Shown piece after piece: positions 1 through 8,618 of a stretch of 64,000 nt of DNA. Position numbers and translations under genes: made by a program. The DNA comes from Pseudomonas sp. Ant30-3 (GTDB lineage: Bacteria > Pseudomonadota > Gammaproteobacteria > Pseudomonadales > Pseudomonadaceae): NCBI RefSeq assembly GCF_000690905.1, contig NZ_JMCL01000030.1, forward strand, positions 124,001 through 188,000, in the 5' to 3' direction. Position 1 is the first letter of the stretch, and every line of letters starts with the position of its first letter. The notes beneath the pieces are model-generated. The model did not search any database, was not told the DNA's origin, and saw nothing but the letters and a program-made list of their open reading frames with translations.

Positions 1-928
1 TGAGGGCGACGGCGCTGTCCAGTTCATACCAGGCGTTCTTGCGTACGCAGTTGGTCAGACGCACATGCATCGAGAACTTCATGAAATAGGCCATCTGCGG
101 ATGGTAGAGCGTGCGCACCGACGACGTCGGGTACATGGCCTGACCGAGGGGGCCGAGGTATTCGATCAAACCCTGTTGTTGCGCACGCTGTACCAACGGG
201 TCGGCCAGCACCCGGGCGACTTCCCAGGGGTGGCACGGGTAGGCGTCTTCGCGTCCCGACAGTTGGCGCAGAGTACTGCGCGGATCTTCGCCCTGATGAC
301 GAATAAGCGTGGGGTCGACCTTGAACCAGTGCAGCTGAAAGTGCGCACCGACTTCCGGCGAGCACGCCAGCAGGTCGTCATGGGAGACGCCTTCGCGACT
401 TTTCGGTGTCGGATGCAGGGCGTGTCCCCACAGCTGATGCTGCTCGGAGGCCAGCAGGCTGTTGGCCGCGTCGTTGGCCGGGCGTGAATGACGCAAAAAG
501 GTGCTAGTAACCTGCAGGCTGTTGGCGACCTGTTGCAGCATCTCGCCGACGCGGTCGGCACCACTCAACGGTGTACAGAGCAGGCGCGCCAGTTCGAGGG
601 CTTTCAACGGGCGCCAGCTCTGGTTGCTGCCTTTGAAATAGGGCGCGCTGGTGTAATGGCAGCGACCCAGAAGGCTGGCGCGATCAATGCGTATGACCAA
701 CCGGCCAGCAGGCAGGCGAATGCTGATGCGACGGCCGTTGACCTGGCGCAGGCTCATCGGCAGATCCTGCGCCTGATAGTTCAGGTTCGCCTCGTTGCGT
801 GGCAATGCATACTCGCGCAAATAGCAATTGAGCAGGCACTCGATGGCATGTCGCTGGGCTTCGCCATCGAGGGCGTTATCGTGCAGCGATACGGGGTTCA
901 ACGATGCAGTGTTCATAACGAGCGTCAT
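1..928 (-). CDS. pvsD: IucA/IucC-family NRPS-independent siderophore synthetase (PvsD-like), partial
   Basis: Reading the minus strand from an ATG at 928 gives about 309 residues open to the window edge, so the C-terminus is missing. The protein has the N-terminal NIS synthetase pattern, including a His-Pro 'HPWE' stretch and the 'PTSSVRTLYHP' segment that IucA/IucC enzymes use for ATP and carboxylate binding. Such enzymes adenylate a citrate or 2-oxoglutarate carboxylate and join it to an amine or alcohol. Its ATG overlaps the stop of the MFS gene as ATGA, so the two are translationally coupled. The pvsD name rests on gene order (ATP-grasp, NIS, MFS, NIS), which matches vibrioferrin pvsABCD. 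A PLP decarboxylase (pvsE) would be expected just beyond the window edge. Confidence 0.85.
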   Translation of the reverse strand, partial: MTLVMNTASLNPVSLHDNALDGEAQRHAIECLLNCYLREYALPRNEANLNYQAQDLPMSLRQVNGRRISIRLPAGRLVIRIDRASLLGRCHYTSAPYFKGSNQSWRPLKALELARLLCTPLSGADRVGEMLQQVANSLQVTSTFLRHSRPANDAANSLLASEQHQLWGHALHPTPKSREGVSHDDLLACSPEVGAHFQLHWFKVDPTLIRHQGEDPRSTLRQLSGREDAYPCHPWEVARVLADPLVQRAQQQGLIEYLGPLGQAMYPTSSVRTLYHPQMAYFMKFSMHVRLTNCVRKNAWYELDSAVAL

Positions 929-2067
929 GCCGGAATCTCCCGGGAGGTCATCAATAGAGGGCGCGCGAGCACCATGGCCGTCATGGCGGCCAGGCACGCA
1001 ATAAGGAAGGGGGACGCGATGCCGCAGGTTTGACTGACCAGTGCGGCGGCGGCACCCGCAGCGGTACCGGCCCATTTGCCACTGGAGTCGAACCAGCCGA
1101 ACAATCGACCGGCGCTGCCTGTTCGGCTGCGCTGGCTGAGGCAGCGGTGCAGCCCGACAAAACTGAGCAGCATGCCGGCCCCGCTGATCAGACGCAGAAT
1201 AAACAGCAGCTCGGCCTGCACGCTCCAGAATTGCAGCGCGTTACTGATTGCGAGCAACGCCAGCCCCGGCAACAGCAGGTTGCTCTGCTGTCTCTGTACC
1301 CAAGGCAGGGCCAGCAGGTAAACCAGGTGCGGCAGGCTGTAGAGCATGCCGATCACGGCATCGCTGCCAATTCCCAGTTGCTCGCCGAAAGGCATGAAGT
1401 AGGGAAAGGTGACGACCATCGCGAAGCTGAACAGAAACTGCACGGCCAGCAGCCGTGGCATGTCTTGCGGCAGTTCGCCCAATGCCTCGGCTTTTTTACT
1501 GCCCAAGACATGCCTGGGGGCATCCTTGGGCAACGGCAGGATGAGTACGAAGGCCAGCAGGGGTAACCAGGCCAGATAGCGATACAGGCTCAACCCCATG
1601 CCTTGAGCAGTCAGCAGCCCCAGCAGAATCGGGCCACTGATCATCGCCAGGCGCGCCGAATACTGTGTCCAGTTCAGGGCGCGGGATAAATCGCCGCCCT
1701 TGAACTGGGTCGACAGGTAGGCATTGGATGCCGCCATCGCGCCGCCGAAGGTGCCCTGGATGATCAAGGCCAGGACGAATACCGTCAGATTGGGGCTGAA
1801 GCCTGCCAGCAGAAAACCCGCGAACAATCCGGCATGAGCACGCAGCAACGACAAGCGACAGCCGTTGCGATCGGCCCAGCGTCCCCAGATCGGCGCCGCC
1901 AGTGCGGTGCATAGCGTCGGCAACACGAACAGCACTCCCATGGCCCACCCTGGCGTGTCAGGTGCGAGGTCAGCGAGGATGCGCGGCAGGTACAGTGGAA
2001 TACCCAGCGCTGTGAAGGCTGAAAGGTAATGTCCCAGCAGGACGCTGGAGATCAGTCGCCGTTGCAT
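925..2067 (-). CDS. pvsC: MFS transporter, probable siderophore exporter (PvsC-like)
   Basis: A 380-residue major facilitator protein with about 12 hydrophobic segments. The ATG at 2067 is preferred over longer upstream reading because an AGGAGG ribosome site sits 6-11 bases before it and the longer N-terminus is only read-through of the preceding synthetase gene. It contains the MFS loop motif 'GRWADRNGCR' after the second helix. It overlaps the upstream NIS synthetase gene by 16 bases and the downstream one by 4, so it belongs to the siderophore operon and most likely exports the product across the inner membrane. PvsC does this for vibrioferrin. Substrate assignment is by context only. Confidence 0.85.
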   Translation of the reverse strand: MQRRLISSVLLGHYLSAFTALGIPLYLPRILADLAPDTPGWAMGVLFVLPTLCTALAAPIWGRWADRNGCRLSLLRAHAGLFAGFLLAGFSPNLTVFVLALIIQGTFGGAMAASNAYLSTQFKGGDLSRALNWTQYSARLAMISGPILLGLLTAQGMGLSLYRYLAWLPLLAFVLILPLPKDAPRHVLGSKKAEALGELPQDMPRLLAVQFLFSFAMVVTFPYFMPFGEQLGIGSDAVIGMLYSLPHLVYLLALPWVQRQQSNLLLPGLALLAISNALQFWSVQAELLFILRLISGAGMLLSFVGLHRCLSQRSRTGSAGRLFGWFDSSGKWAGTAAGAAAALVSQTCGIASPFLIACLAAMTAMVLARPLLMTSREIPA

Positions 2068-3833
2068 GGGGTGTCCTCCTGCAGGAAGTTCGCCGCGCTG
2101 TAACCATAGAATTTGTTGATGTCGCTGGCGCCTGAATGCGCCTTGCTGAACAGGCTGCCGGCGCTGAGCAGGTATTTCACTGGCAATTTCGGGCTGTCGA
2201 GCAGCCATCGGCGCGCATCGTCGCAGTCGATACCTTCGGCTTCGAGTTGTTGCAGGCAGGTCCTCAGACGCTGACGCAGCGAGTCGTACAGGCCGGATCG
2301 CGAGATCAGGCCTGCGGTCGCTATCGCTTCCAGGATCGCAACAATGTTCAACTGCAACGTGATGGTGCAGAACATCTCGGCCAGCGGCTGGCTGCTGTCG
2401 ACGCGAATGCGCTCGTCCTGCAAGGCCGCCGGCAGATCAGCGAGATCCGGGCAGGCAGTGGCGAAACGCTGAGGCCACAAACGAGCGGCGTCGTTGTCCT
2501 TCATCAACAGACGCAATGGCTGACCTTGCTCGAACATCAATACGGCGTTCTGCTGGTTGGCCTCCAGCGCGATGCCGTAATGCAGCCACAGTCGCAGATG
2601 CACCTGCAGCAGTAGATCGAGATAATCATCCAGCCAGTGTTGCAACGACCCCGCGTAGAAGCGCTCGGCCAGTTGTTCAAGGAACAGGCGCCCGTCGGCA
2701 AGCGGGCTGGCCAACGCGGCGACTGGAACCAGAGTGATGTTCTCCAGCCCTGTCGGATAACGGCGCGCGATATAGGCCAAATGTCGACTCTCGGCGGCAT
2801 GACCACCGTGTTTTTCGTCCACGTGCAGATAACGTGACGACAGCGCCACATCGCGCTCGGTCAGGGCCTGCAAGGTGGTCTGGAACCAGTGACCGTCGTA
2901 GAGGGTGCCGGGCTTGATCAGGCGCAAATTGCGCGCACCGAGCGTGCTGACCAACAACGGCAGTTTGATATGCCACTGAGGTTGAGTGATGCAAACCACC
3001 GTGCGCACGGACAGCGTTGGCTCGACCTGCATCGCGGTACGCGGAGCCTTGAGGGACCCATCAGGCAAGCCGTATTGCTCCAGTTCGCACCATGTCAGCG
3101 GGTGCACTGGCAGTAATGAATGACTGTTTTGCAGGGCTGATGACAAGCCGACTTCCTCGAAGTCCGGCCAGTGCGGCGGCTGCGCGCTGGTCAGGGTCAG
3201 GGCGTTGTTGGGAATCGCCAGCCAGTTGAGTTCGAAGCGCGGCGCGAACTCCGGCGCGTAGCCTCTGAGCGCGGCGGCATCGAAACCGCTTTTGGCCCGT
3301 GCCGTTGGATAAAACGGGTGATCCAGGTAGCTCGCCAGTTGATCGATCTTCAGCAACCTCTGCGACCAATCCTTCAGGTCGATCACATCGCTCAGCGCAG
3401 GCGCATGTTGCCGATACGCCTGATTACACAGGGTCCGGTGTTCGCTCGCGCAATCGGCTTCGTTCAGATACGCCGCGAACAGCGCCAGACTGTCTTCGTC
3501 CAGGCCGTGGCTCAGGTGGCCGAGCCAGAGCGCGTAGCCGCGTTGAGTCTCGCCGTGGCCTTGTGGCGACACTTTGATCCAGGCGTCACCTGTTCCGATC
3601 CAGTCCTGCAACGGATACGCCTGGACCACCGGCAGCCAGAGTTCGTCGGGGCCCAGGTGGGCGATTCGCAGCCAGCTTGCATCGGACTGATGCTGCAAGT
3701 GTTGACTCAATTCTTCCGGCATCGGGCAAATCTGTCCTGCGCTGACGATCCCCCGGATGTCCTCCCGCAGGCAGCAATCGATGATGCGTCCAGTCATGTA
3801 CGCCTGATCCTCGGCGTCCGGATACCGGCTCAT
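2052..3833 (-). CDS. pvsB: IucA/IucC-family siderophore synthetase (PvsB-like)
   Basis: A full-length (593 residues) NRPS-independent siderophore synthetase. Visible family signatures include 'LLPVHPLTWCE' (the HPxH/HPW-like ATP loop), 'LSVRTVVCITQPQWHIKLPL' (the S/T-x-R-T segment) and 'LMKDNDAARLWP' near the FhuF-like C-terminal part. A GTG at 3845 is possible, but the ATG at 3833 overlaps the ATP-grasp stop as ATGA and is the better start. It should condense citrate or a citryl intermediate with an amine or hydroxyl partner. In vibrioferrin synthesis PvsB and PvsD assemble 2-oxoglutarate, citrate, alanine and an ethanolamine unit. The exact substrates here are inferred from operon order. 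Confidence 0.88.
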   Translation of the reverse strand: MSRYPDAEDQAYMTGRIIDCCLREDIRGIVSAGQICPMPEELSQHLQHQSDASWLRIAHLGPDELWLPVVQAYPLQDWIGTGDAWIKVSPQGHGETQRGYALWLGHLSHGLDEDSLALFAAYLNEADCASEHRTLCNQAYRQHAPALSDVIDLKDWSQRLLKIDQLASYLDHPFYPTARAKSGFDAAALRGYAPEFAPRFELNWLAIPNNALTLTSAQPPHWPDFEEVGLSSALQNSHSLLPVHPLTWCELEQYGLPDGSLKAPRTAMQVEPTLSVRTVVCITQPQWHIKLPLLVSTLGARNLRLIKPGTLYDGHWFQTTLQALTERDVALSSRYLHVDEKHGGHAAESRHLAYIARRYPTGLENITLVPVAALASPLADGRLFLEQLAERFYAGSLQHWLDDYLDLLLQVHLRLWLHYGIALEANQQNAVLMFEQGQPLRLLMKDNDAARLWPQRFATACPDLADLPAALQDERIRVDSSQPLAEMFCTITLQLNIVAILEAIATAGLISRSGLYDSLRQRLRTCLQQLEAEGIDCDDARRWLLDSPKLPVKYLLSAGSLFSKAHSGASDINKFYGYSAANFLQEDTPCNGD

Positions 3834-5029
3834 GACATCACCCACTTCAGGTTGTTCAGCGTCATATTCAGTTGCGCTTCGAGGCTTGCTTCATCCGGGG
3901 CGATCAGTCTCAGTACGCCAACATAGTCCTTGTTGGAATGGCTAATGGTCACGGTGTCGCCGGTGTTGTGAAGTGCGCGGTAATCGCACCAATGGCTCTC
4001 ACTTTCGCGATTGAAGCTGGCACTGGCCTGTTTCAGCTGTCCCGAACAGTCGGCTACAAGGTAATGAACGGTAGCTTCGGCCTGCGCGGGTTGTGTATCG
4101 ACCAGCTTTTCTCCCAGATGCAGAGCGATGATGCGGTCGAACCAGCCCTGTGGCAGGAGTCTGTCCAGCAGGAACTCGCGGCCATCACCGATGCTGCGGT
4201 AGTTGATCTCGACCAGTACCGGGCCGTGGGCGGTCAGAATGAACTCGCTGTGGCAAACGCCGAAATTGACCCCGAACGCGGCCACTTGAGCCAGGGCGCC
4301 GGCGCGCTGCGCGCGGCTGAGTTGGCCATTCCAGCGTGCGGCGAGTTCTACGAAATGCGGCGGTGCCGAAAGGGTGACGTCGAAGCCACCGATGGCTTGC
4401 AGATTGCGCCCGTCGCCCAGCGTCTCGAGGGTAAATAAAGGACCCTCCATGTACGCCTCCAGCAACAACGCCCGGTCCGGCTGCTGCTGCCAGAACTGTT
4501 CGCAGTAAACGGCCAGATCGGCGGCGTTATGACACAGTCTGACGTCCAGGCTGGCGACACCTTCACGAGGCTTGGCGACCACTGGCCACGGCGCATCGGT
4601 AGGCAGTCTGGAATTCGATGTGATCACCTGGAACCAGGGGCCGGGCAAGCCGAGACGTTGCATGCGCTCGCGCATGGCTGCCTTGTTTTTTGCCGCATAG
4701 CACAGTTGCCAGTCCTTGCCGGGGCATTCGAATAATTGCGCCACCATGGCTGTCGCGGTCTGCAGGTGATCGCTGTTGGAGAACACTGCAGCGGGGCGCA
4801 AACCCTGACTGTTGAGTGTCTCGACGACCGCGAGCGGGTTGAACACATCACATTCGATAACGTGCAGCTCATCCGGCGAAATGTGCGAGGTGGCGAGCAG
4901 GCGTCGGTGCTCCTGAGCGTGGTCAGTAATGATCACGATCGGCAACCCGCGTGCGTGCGCGGCAAGCAGAAAACCCTCGAGAATGGCTGGGTGGGCGACG
5001 TGGGCGAGAATGACGAATGGGTGTTCCAT
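3830..5029 (-). CDS. pvsA: ATP-grasp ligase of siderophore operon (PvsA-like)
   Basis: A 399-residue ATP-grasp protein. The middle carries the 'PWPVVAKPREGVASLDVRL' nucleotide-binding strand and glycine loop, and 'VLVEINYRSIGDG' gives the metal-binding E-x-N near residue 280. ATP-grasp enzymes make an acyl phosphate and then an amide or ester. The family member in NIS siderophore operons is PvsA of vibrioferrin synthesis, thought to attach the amino acid unit. The start ATG has AGGAAA upstream. It lies about 75 bases downstream of the TonB receptor stop and overlaps the next synthetase, in the same order as pvsAB. The family is certain; the pvsA assignment is an inference from synteny. Confidence 0.8.
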   Translation of the reverse strand: MEHPFVILAHVAHPAILEGFLLAAHARGLPIVIITDHAQEHRRLLATSHISPDELHVIECDVFNPLAVVETLNSQGLRPAAVFSNSDHLQTATAMVAQLFECPGKDWQLCYAAKNKAAMRERMQRLGLPGPWFQVITSNSRLPTDAPWPVVAKPREGVASLDVRLCHNAADLAVYCEQFWQQQPDRALLLEAYMEGPLFTLETLGDGRNLQAIGGFDVTLSAPPHFVELAARWNGQLSRAQRAGALAQVAAFGVNFGVCHSEFILTAHGPVLVEINYRSIGDGREFLLDRLLPQGWFDRIIALHLGEKLVDTQPAQAEATVHYLVADCSGQLKQASASFNRESESHWCDYRALHNTGDTVTISHSNKDYVGVLRLIAPDEASLEAQLNMTLNNLKWVMS

Positions 5030-5104
5030 GGCAGTTTCCTGGGGGCAGCTGCTGACCGTCCCGGAGGATCGGGCAGCAGATTGACAGGGGCGCAGATGCG
5101 CGGT

Positions 5105-7210
5105 TTAGAAGCGGTAGTTGACGCCGAGGGTGAGCGAGCGCTCTGGCGCGGCTTGACGACCCCATGGGCTGGTGTCGATACCGCGGAAGTAGTACTCGCG
5201 GTTGAACAGGTTGCTGACCCCCACGGACGCGGTCAAAAGGCTCTCGTCCGCCAGCTTGAATTCACGCTCAAGGGCTGTGTTCCAGAGCCAGTAAGCAGGC
5301 AGTTTGCCCACGCTGGCGGTGGCATCTTCATCGCTGGAGTTGGCAGCATCGGTGTAAGCGCTGCTGACATACAGGCCGTCAAGGTTGTAAGTCCAGTGCT
5401 CGGCAAAACGGTAACGACCGTCAATCGTGAACTGATTGCGCGAGGAATACGGCACTTCGTTGCCCTTGAATGTGCCGTTGCGTTGCTTGGCATCGAGGTA
5501 CGCAAAGCTGGCGTGCAGGTCCAGATCAGGGAGCGCTTGCGGCGTCCAGAAAATCTCGCTCTCGAAACCCTGGTGACGTGTGCTGCCAAGGTTATTGAAG
5601 CGGTCAGTCGTGGCGTTGTAACTGATCTGGTCGTCGAAATCGATGCGGTACAGATTGAAATCTACGCGCAGGCCGTCCCACGGTGTATAGCGCACGCCGG
5701 TCTCATAGTTCCACGCCAGTTCGGCGCCGACATCGCCTTCCTTGACGATCTGCGTGACTTGCGGTGGGCGCAGGGACTTCTGGGCGTTGGCGTAGACATA
5801 CCAGGTGTCGGTCGCCTGATAACCCACTGTGAGGCCCGGCAGCCATTCTTCGGATTTGTTCTCGCGCGAGAAGCCGGTGATGCCGTCTGCGTAATCCATG
5901 CGGGCATTTTCGTAGCGCACGCCGGGGGTGATGGTCAGACGATGATCAAGCAGGCTGATGGCGTTGCTGAGGTAGAACGCGCGGGCGTCGTCATCGAACT
6001 TCCAGTCCCGGAATGGCGTCGTTCTACCGGTAGCGACGCTCTGGCGGTTGACCTTGTAATCGATGTCTTCGCTGACATAACGGGCGCCCAGCAACCAGGT
6101 CTGGCCAACCGTGTCGCCATCGATGGTGGCACTGATGCGCGGCTCCGAGCCCCAGACTTTGAAATCGCGTGGACCGTCCTGTTTGGTCACCGCCGTACCG
6201 TCCGGAGTGAACGGCAGGCCGACGACGAAGTTGCGGTAGCTGTCGTGGGCGAAATTGGTCCAGCTGTATTCCACTGAGTCGAACGGCCCTATGGCGCCCA
6301 GGCGCTGGGTGTAGGTACCCCATACGCGATTGGTGTCGCCCTCGAAGCGGTCCAGCGGGCGCGTCGATTGCCGTGGATCATCCTTGTAATCCTTAACGCT
6401 CAGTGCACCGGCCAGGTCCATATCGGCCTTGTAGTGCTGGATACCGAAGCTCAGATCGCGATCGTCGTCGATGTTCCACTGTCCGCGCAGACGGTAATTC
6501 TGAACATCGGTTTCGGAGTGCTCGCGCCCGGATTCGCCACCCAGGGTGTTGAGGTCCAGTTGCAGGCCGAAGTTGTCGGTCAGGTAGCCGCCGGTGCCCA
6601 GATAGTTGTCCCACAACCGGCGCCCGCCAGCGTTAAACGTCAACTTCTCCTGCAGCGTGGTTTCCCACTCGCGCGGAATCGGCTTGCTGATGAAATTGAT
6701 TACTCCGCCAACGTTGTTCGGGCCGTATTGCACCGCGGCGCCCCCACGCACGATATCAATGCGATCGACAGTGGCCATGGTCATCGGAAACAGTGACATA
6801 CCCGTCTGGCCATACGGTGCCAGTGCCAGCGGGATGCCATCCGACAACGCTTGAATCCGGCCGCTACGACTTTCGTACAGGCCGCGTACCGATATCTGTG
6901 GCAAGGCGCCGGTGCCGGTTTCGTCAAAAATCTTGACGCCCGGTACCCGTTGCAACGCATCGTCCAGACCGCGAACGCTGGCTTTTTTCAGTTCGCTTGC
7001 GTCAACGACGCTGCGGCTGCCGGCGTAGGTACGCACCTCTTGATCGCTGGCCGTGCCGAGAACGTCACCCTGAATCACCACGGGCACCAGTTCCATGCTG
7101 CTGGCAGGGCTGGCGGACGCATCGACGGGTTGTTCGGCGGCCATGGCAACCTGGCAAATACTCAACGTGATGAGACTGAGAGAAAAATGTAGGGAATTTG
7201 TTGTTTTCAT
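5105..7210 (-). CDS. pvuA: TonB-dependent siderophore receptor (PvuA-like)
   Basis: A 701-residue outer-membrane receptor. It starts with a Sec signal peptide (basic KTT, hydrophobic core, cleavage around 'AMAAEQ') and has a TonB-box-like 'VPVVIQG' early in the mature protein. A plug domain follows ('VPGVKIFDETGTGALPQISVRG', 'VDRIDIVRGGAAVQYGPNNVGGVINF'), then a 22-strand barrel ending 'GVNYRF' with the usual terminal Phe. It lies between the citrate synthase-like gene (35-base gap upstream) and the ATP-grasp gene, so it is the probable ferric-siderophore importer. pvuA is the vibrioferrin receptor name, and the ligand is not proven here. No dedicated ABC transporter is seen inside the window. 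Confidence 0.88.
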   Translation of the reverse strand: MKTTNSLHFSLSLITLSICQVAMAAEQPVDASASPASSMELVPVVIQGDVLGTASDQEVRTYAGSRSVVDASELKKASVRGLDDALQRVPGVKIFDETGTGALPQISVRGLYESRSGRIQALSDGIPLALAPYGQTGMSLFPMTMATVDRIDIVRGGAAVQYGPNNVGGVINFISKPIPREWETTLQEKLTFNAGGRRLWDNYLGTGGYLTDNFGLQLDLNTLGGESGREHSETDVQNYRLRGQWNIDDDRDLSFGIQHYKADMDLAGALSVKDYKDDPRQSTRPLDRFEGDTNRVWGTYTQRLGAIGPFDSVEYSWTNFAHDSYRNFVVGLPFTPDGTAVTKQDGPRDFKVWGSEPRISATIDGDTVGQTWLLGARYVSEDIDYKVNRQSVATGRTTPFRDWKFDDDARAFYLSNAISLLDHRLTITPGVRYENARMDYADGITGFSRENKSEEWLPGLTVGYQATDTWYVYANAQKSLRPPQVTQIVKEGDVGAELAWNYETGVRYTPWDGLRVDFNLYRIDFDDQISYNATTDRFNNLGSTRHQGFESEIFWTPQALPDLDLHASFAYLDAKQRNGTFKGNEVPYSSRNQFTIDGRYRFAEHWTYNLDGLYVSSAYTDAANSSDEDATASVGKLPAYWLWNTALEREFKLADESLLTASVGVSNLFNREYYFRGIDTSPWGRQAAPERSLTLGVNYRF

Positions 7211-7245
7211 GTGGGCTACGTTGGCTCATCTTTTCGGTTGGAGAG

Positions 7246-8010
7246 TTACGGTTGGAGAGAATGCAGGCGGGCTTTCAATGCGTTATGCAGCAAGCCCCGG
7301 TCTTCACCGGCGAGAAAACTCCGGATCCCGCGAGCGCGCCACAGCGTGTTTTGTTCGGGCGTGCGGGGATTTGGGCAGAAAGGTATTTCGGCGCTGAAGC
7401 AGGCATCGGCCATGTTTTGCAGCGTTTGCCAGACTTGAGGGTTGAGCGGATCGGGTCCCAGGCCTAGATCGAGGGACAGGTCCAGCGCGCCCTCCATGAT
7501 CATGCCGACGCCCGGCAGTTGCAGGATGTCGTCGAGCGCGTCGACCCCGGCGCGGCTTTCGATCATGGGAATAATCGGCGTCTGACGATTGGCCAGATCA
7601 ATGTATTCGGGTAATGGAAGGCGACCGAACCCGGTGATACGGCCACCGGTGATTCCACGCTTGCCCAAGGGAGGGAAGAAGGCCGCTTCGATGGCGCGCT
7701 GAACTTGCGCGGCACTTTCGGTACGTGAAAGGACGATGGCTTCGATACCGGCATCCAGCGCCCGACCGATCAGTTTTTCGTCCACTTCGGGTATGCGCAG
7801 CCAGGGCGAAATACCCGCGGCCTCACACGCGCGGACACAATGCATGATGTCTTCTTCAGAGCGCAGCAAGTGCTCAAGATCCAGAATCACGAAGTCATAG
7901 CCCGCAAATGCGAGCATTTCGCAGAGCATCGGGGAAGGTAGAGAGTTAAGCAGGCCGTAGACGTTGTTCCCTGCGTGTAACCGGGAGAACACTGGAGAGG
8001 TTCGTATCAC
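7246..8010 (-). CDS. HpcH/HpaI-family aldolase, SbnG-like citrate synthase
   Basis: A 254-residue class II (metal-dependent) aldolase-family barrel. Expected catalytic and metal residues are visible: H47 in 'LDLEH', R72 in 'WLRIP', E151 in 'PMIES' and D177 in 'EGALDLSLDLG'. The family cleaves 4-hydroxy-2-oxo acids in aromatic catabolism. In staphyloferrin B and achromobactin operons, however, the SbnG/AcsB branch makes citrate from oxaloacetate and acetyl-CoA for the siderophore. Its place as first gene behind a Fur box in a citrate-type siderophore operon favours the citrate synthase role. The start is GTG at 8010 with AAGGAT about 8 bases upstream. Choosing citrate synthesis over catabolic aldolase activity is inference from context. 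Confidence 0.8.
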   Translation of the reverse strand: MIRTSPVFSRLHAGNNVYGLLNSLPSPMLCEMLAFAGYDFVILDLEHLLRSEEDIMHCVRACEAAGISPWLRIPEVDEKLIGRALDAGIEAIVLSRTESAAQVQRAIEAAFFPPLGKRGITGGRITGFGRLPLPEYIDLANRQTPIIPMIESRAGVDALDDILQLPGVGMIMEGALDLSLDLGLGPDPLNPQVWQTLQNMADACFSAEIPFCPNPRTPEQNTLWRARGIRSFLAGEDRGLLHNALKARLHSLQP

Positions 8011-8037
8011 TGCGCTAATCCTTCAGGCTGGGTGCGC

Positions 8038-8056
8038 GCTAATAGTAATCATTCCC
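8038..8056 (-). promoter_or_regulatory. Fur box of the siderophore operon
   Basis: The 19-mer GCTAATAGTAATCATTCCC matches the Fur consensus GATAATGATAATCATTATC at 14 positions, including the central TAATCATT. It lies 28 bases upstream of the GTG of the citrate synthase-like gene, where a repressor would cover the promoter. It could also touch the divergent VOC gene promoter. This supports iron-repressed expression of the whole minus-strand operon. Confidence 0.75.
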
Positions 8057-8157
8057 AAACATAAGTAAACATTTTTAGTCAGCGCTACGGGATATTCGAT
8101 CTATCATCCCGAGCGAATCGTCTGGCTTAAGGACGCAACGTCTAAATGGAGAACACA

Positions 8158-8516
8158 ATGACCGACACCAAGCCACGGCTTTCCAAAGCCATCCCGATTC
8201 TGGCGTCGACGGATATCGCGCGCACACTCGATTTCTACAGAGGCTTGGGGTTCAAGGCTCGGCATGTTGAAGATTTTTCTTATGGGATGGCGGCCTGGGG
8301 CGACGTCGAGCTGCATTTCTGGAGCTGCGCTGACAAGTACATCGCCGAAAATACGTCCTGCTACATTCGCGTTGACGATATCGATGCCCTGCATGCGGTA
8401 CTGAAGGGTGCGTTACCGGAACTCCAGGACGTGAGTCGCACAGCCTGGGGTACCGCCGAGATTGCGTCATCGATCCGGATGGCAACCTGCTGAAGTTCGG
8501 GCAGTCGCTCGATTGA
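8158..8516 (+). pseudogene. VOC-family (bleomycin-resistance/glyoxalase-like) gene with a frameshift
   Basis: The first ~105 residues read as a vicinal-oxygen-chelate protein: 'AIPILASTDIARTLDFYRGLGF', then 'WGDVELHFWSC' and 'CYIRVDDIDALH'. After 'AWGTAE' the frame loses homology and stops at about 8493. Moving one base restores the expected ending 'VIDPDGNLLKFGQSLD' and a stop at 8514-8516. A single missing base near 8460 explains this. The ATG at 8158 (GGAGA six bases before) is preferred over 8146. The truncated product lacks the last metal-binding strand and is probably inactive unless the shift is a sequencing error. Confidence 0.72.
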
Positions 8517-8544
8517 TGCCAGTGTGATGCGATGCTGCGACAAC

Positions 8545-8571
8545 AAAAAGCCACTCAATGAGTGGCTTTTT
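8545..8571. terminator. Bidirectional rho-independent terminator
   Basis: AAAAAGCCACTCA-ATG-AGTGGCTTTTT forms a stem with A- and T-tracts on both sides. It sits between the end of the VOC gene and the convergent M20 peptidase gene and can serve both. Confidence 0.85.
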
Positions 8572-8618
8572 CATTCGTGCGATTTACTTTTGAAACCGCC
8601 CATCAGTGCAAGAACGGA

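Noticed and set aside
4736..6277. 513-residue plus-strand frame opposite the ATP-grasp and TonB receptor genes
   Set aside because: It lies antisense to two clear genes, has no recognisable domain or ribosome site, and arises from GC-rich codon bias.
7246..8010. Purely catabolic HpaI aldolase assignment
   Set aside because: No aromatic catabolic gene is near, and the gene sits first in a Fur-controlled citrate-type siderophore operon.
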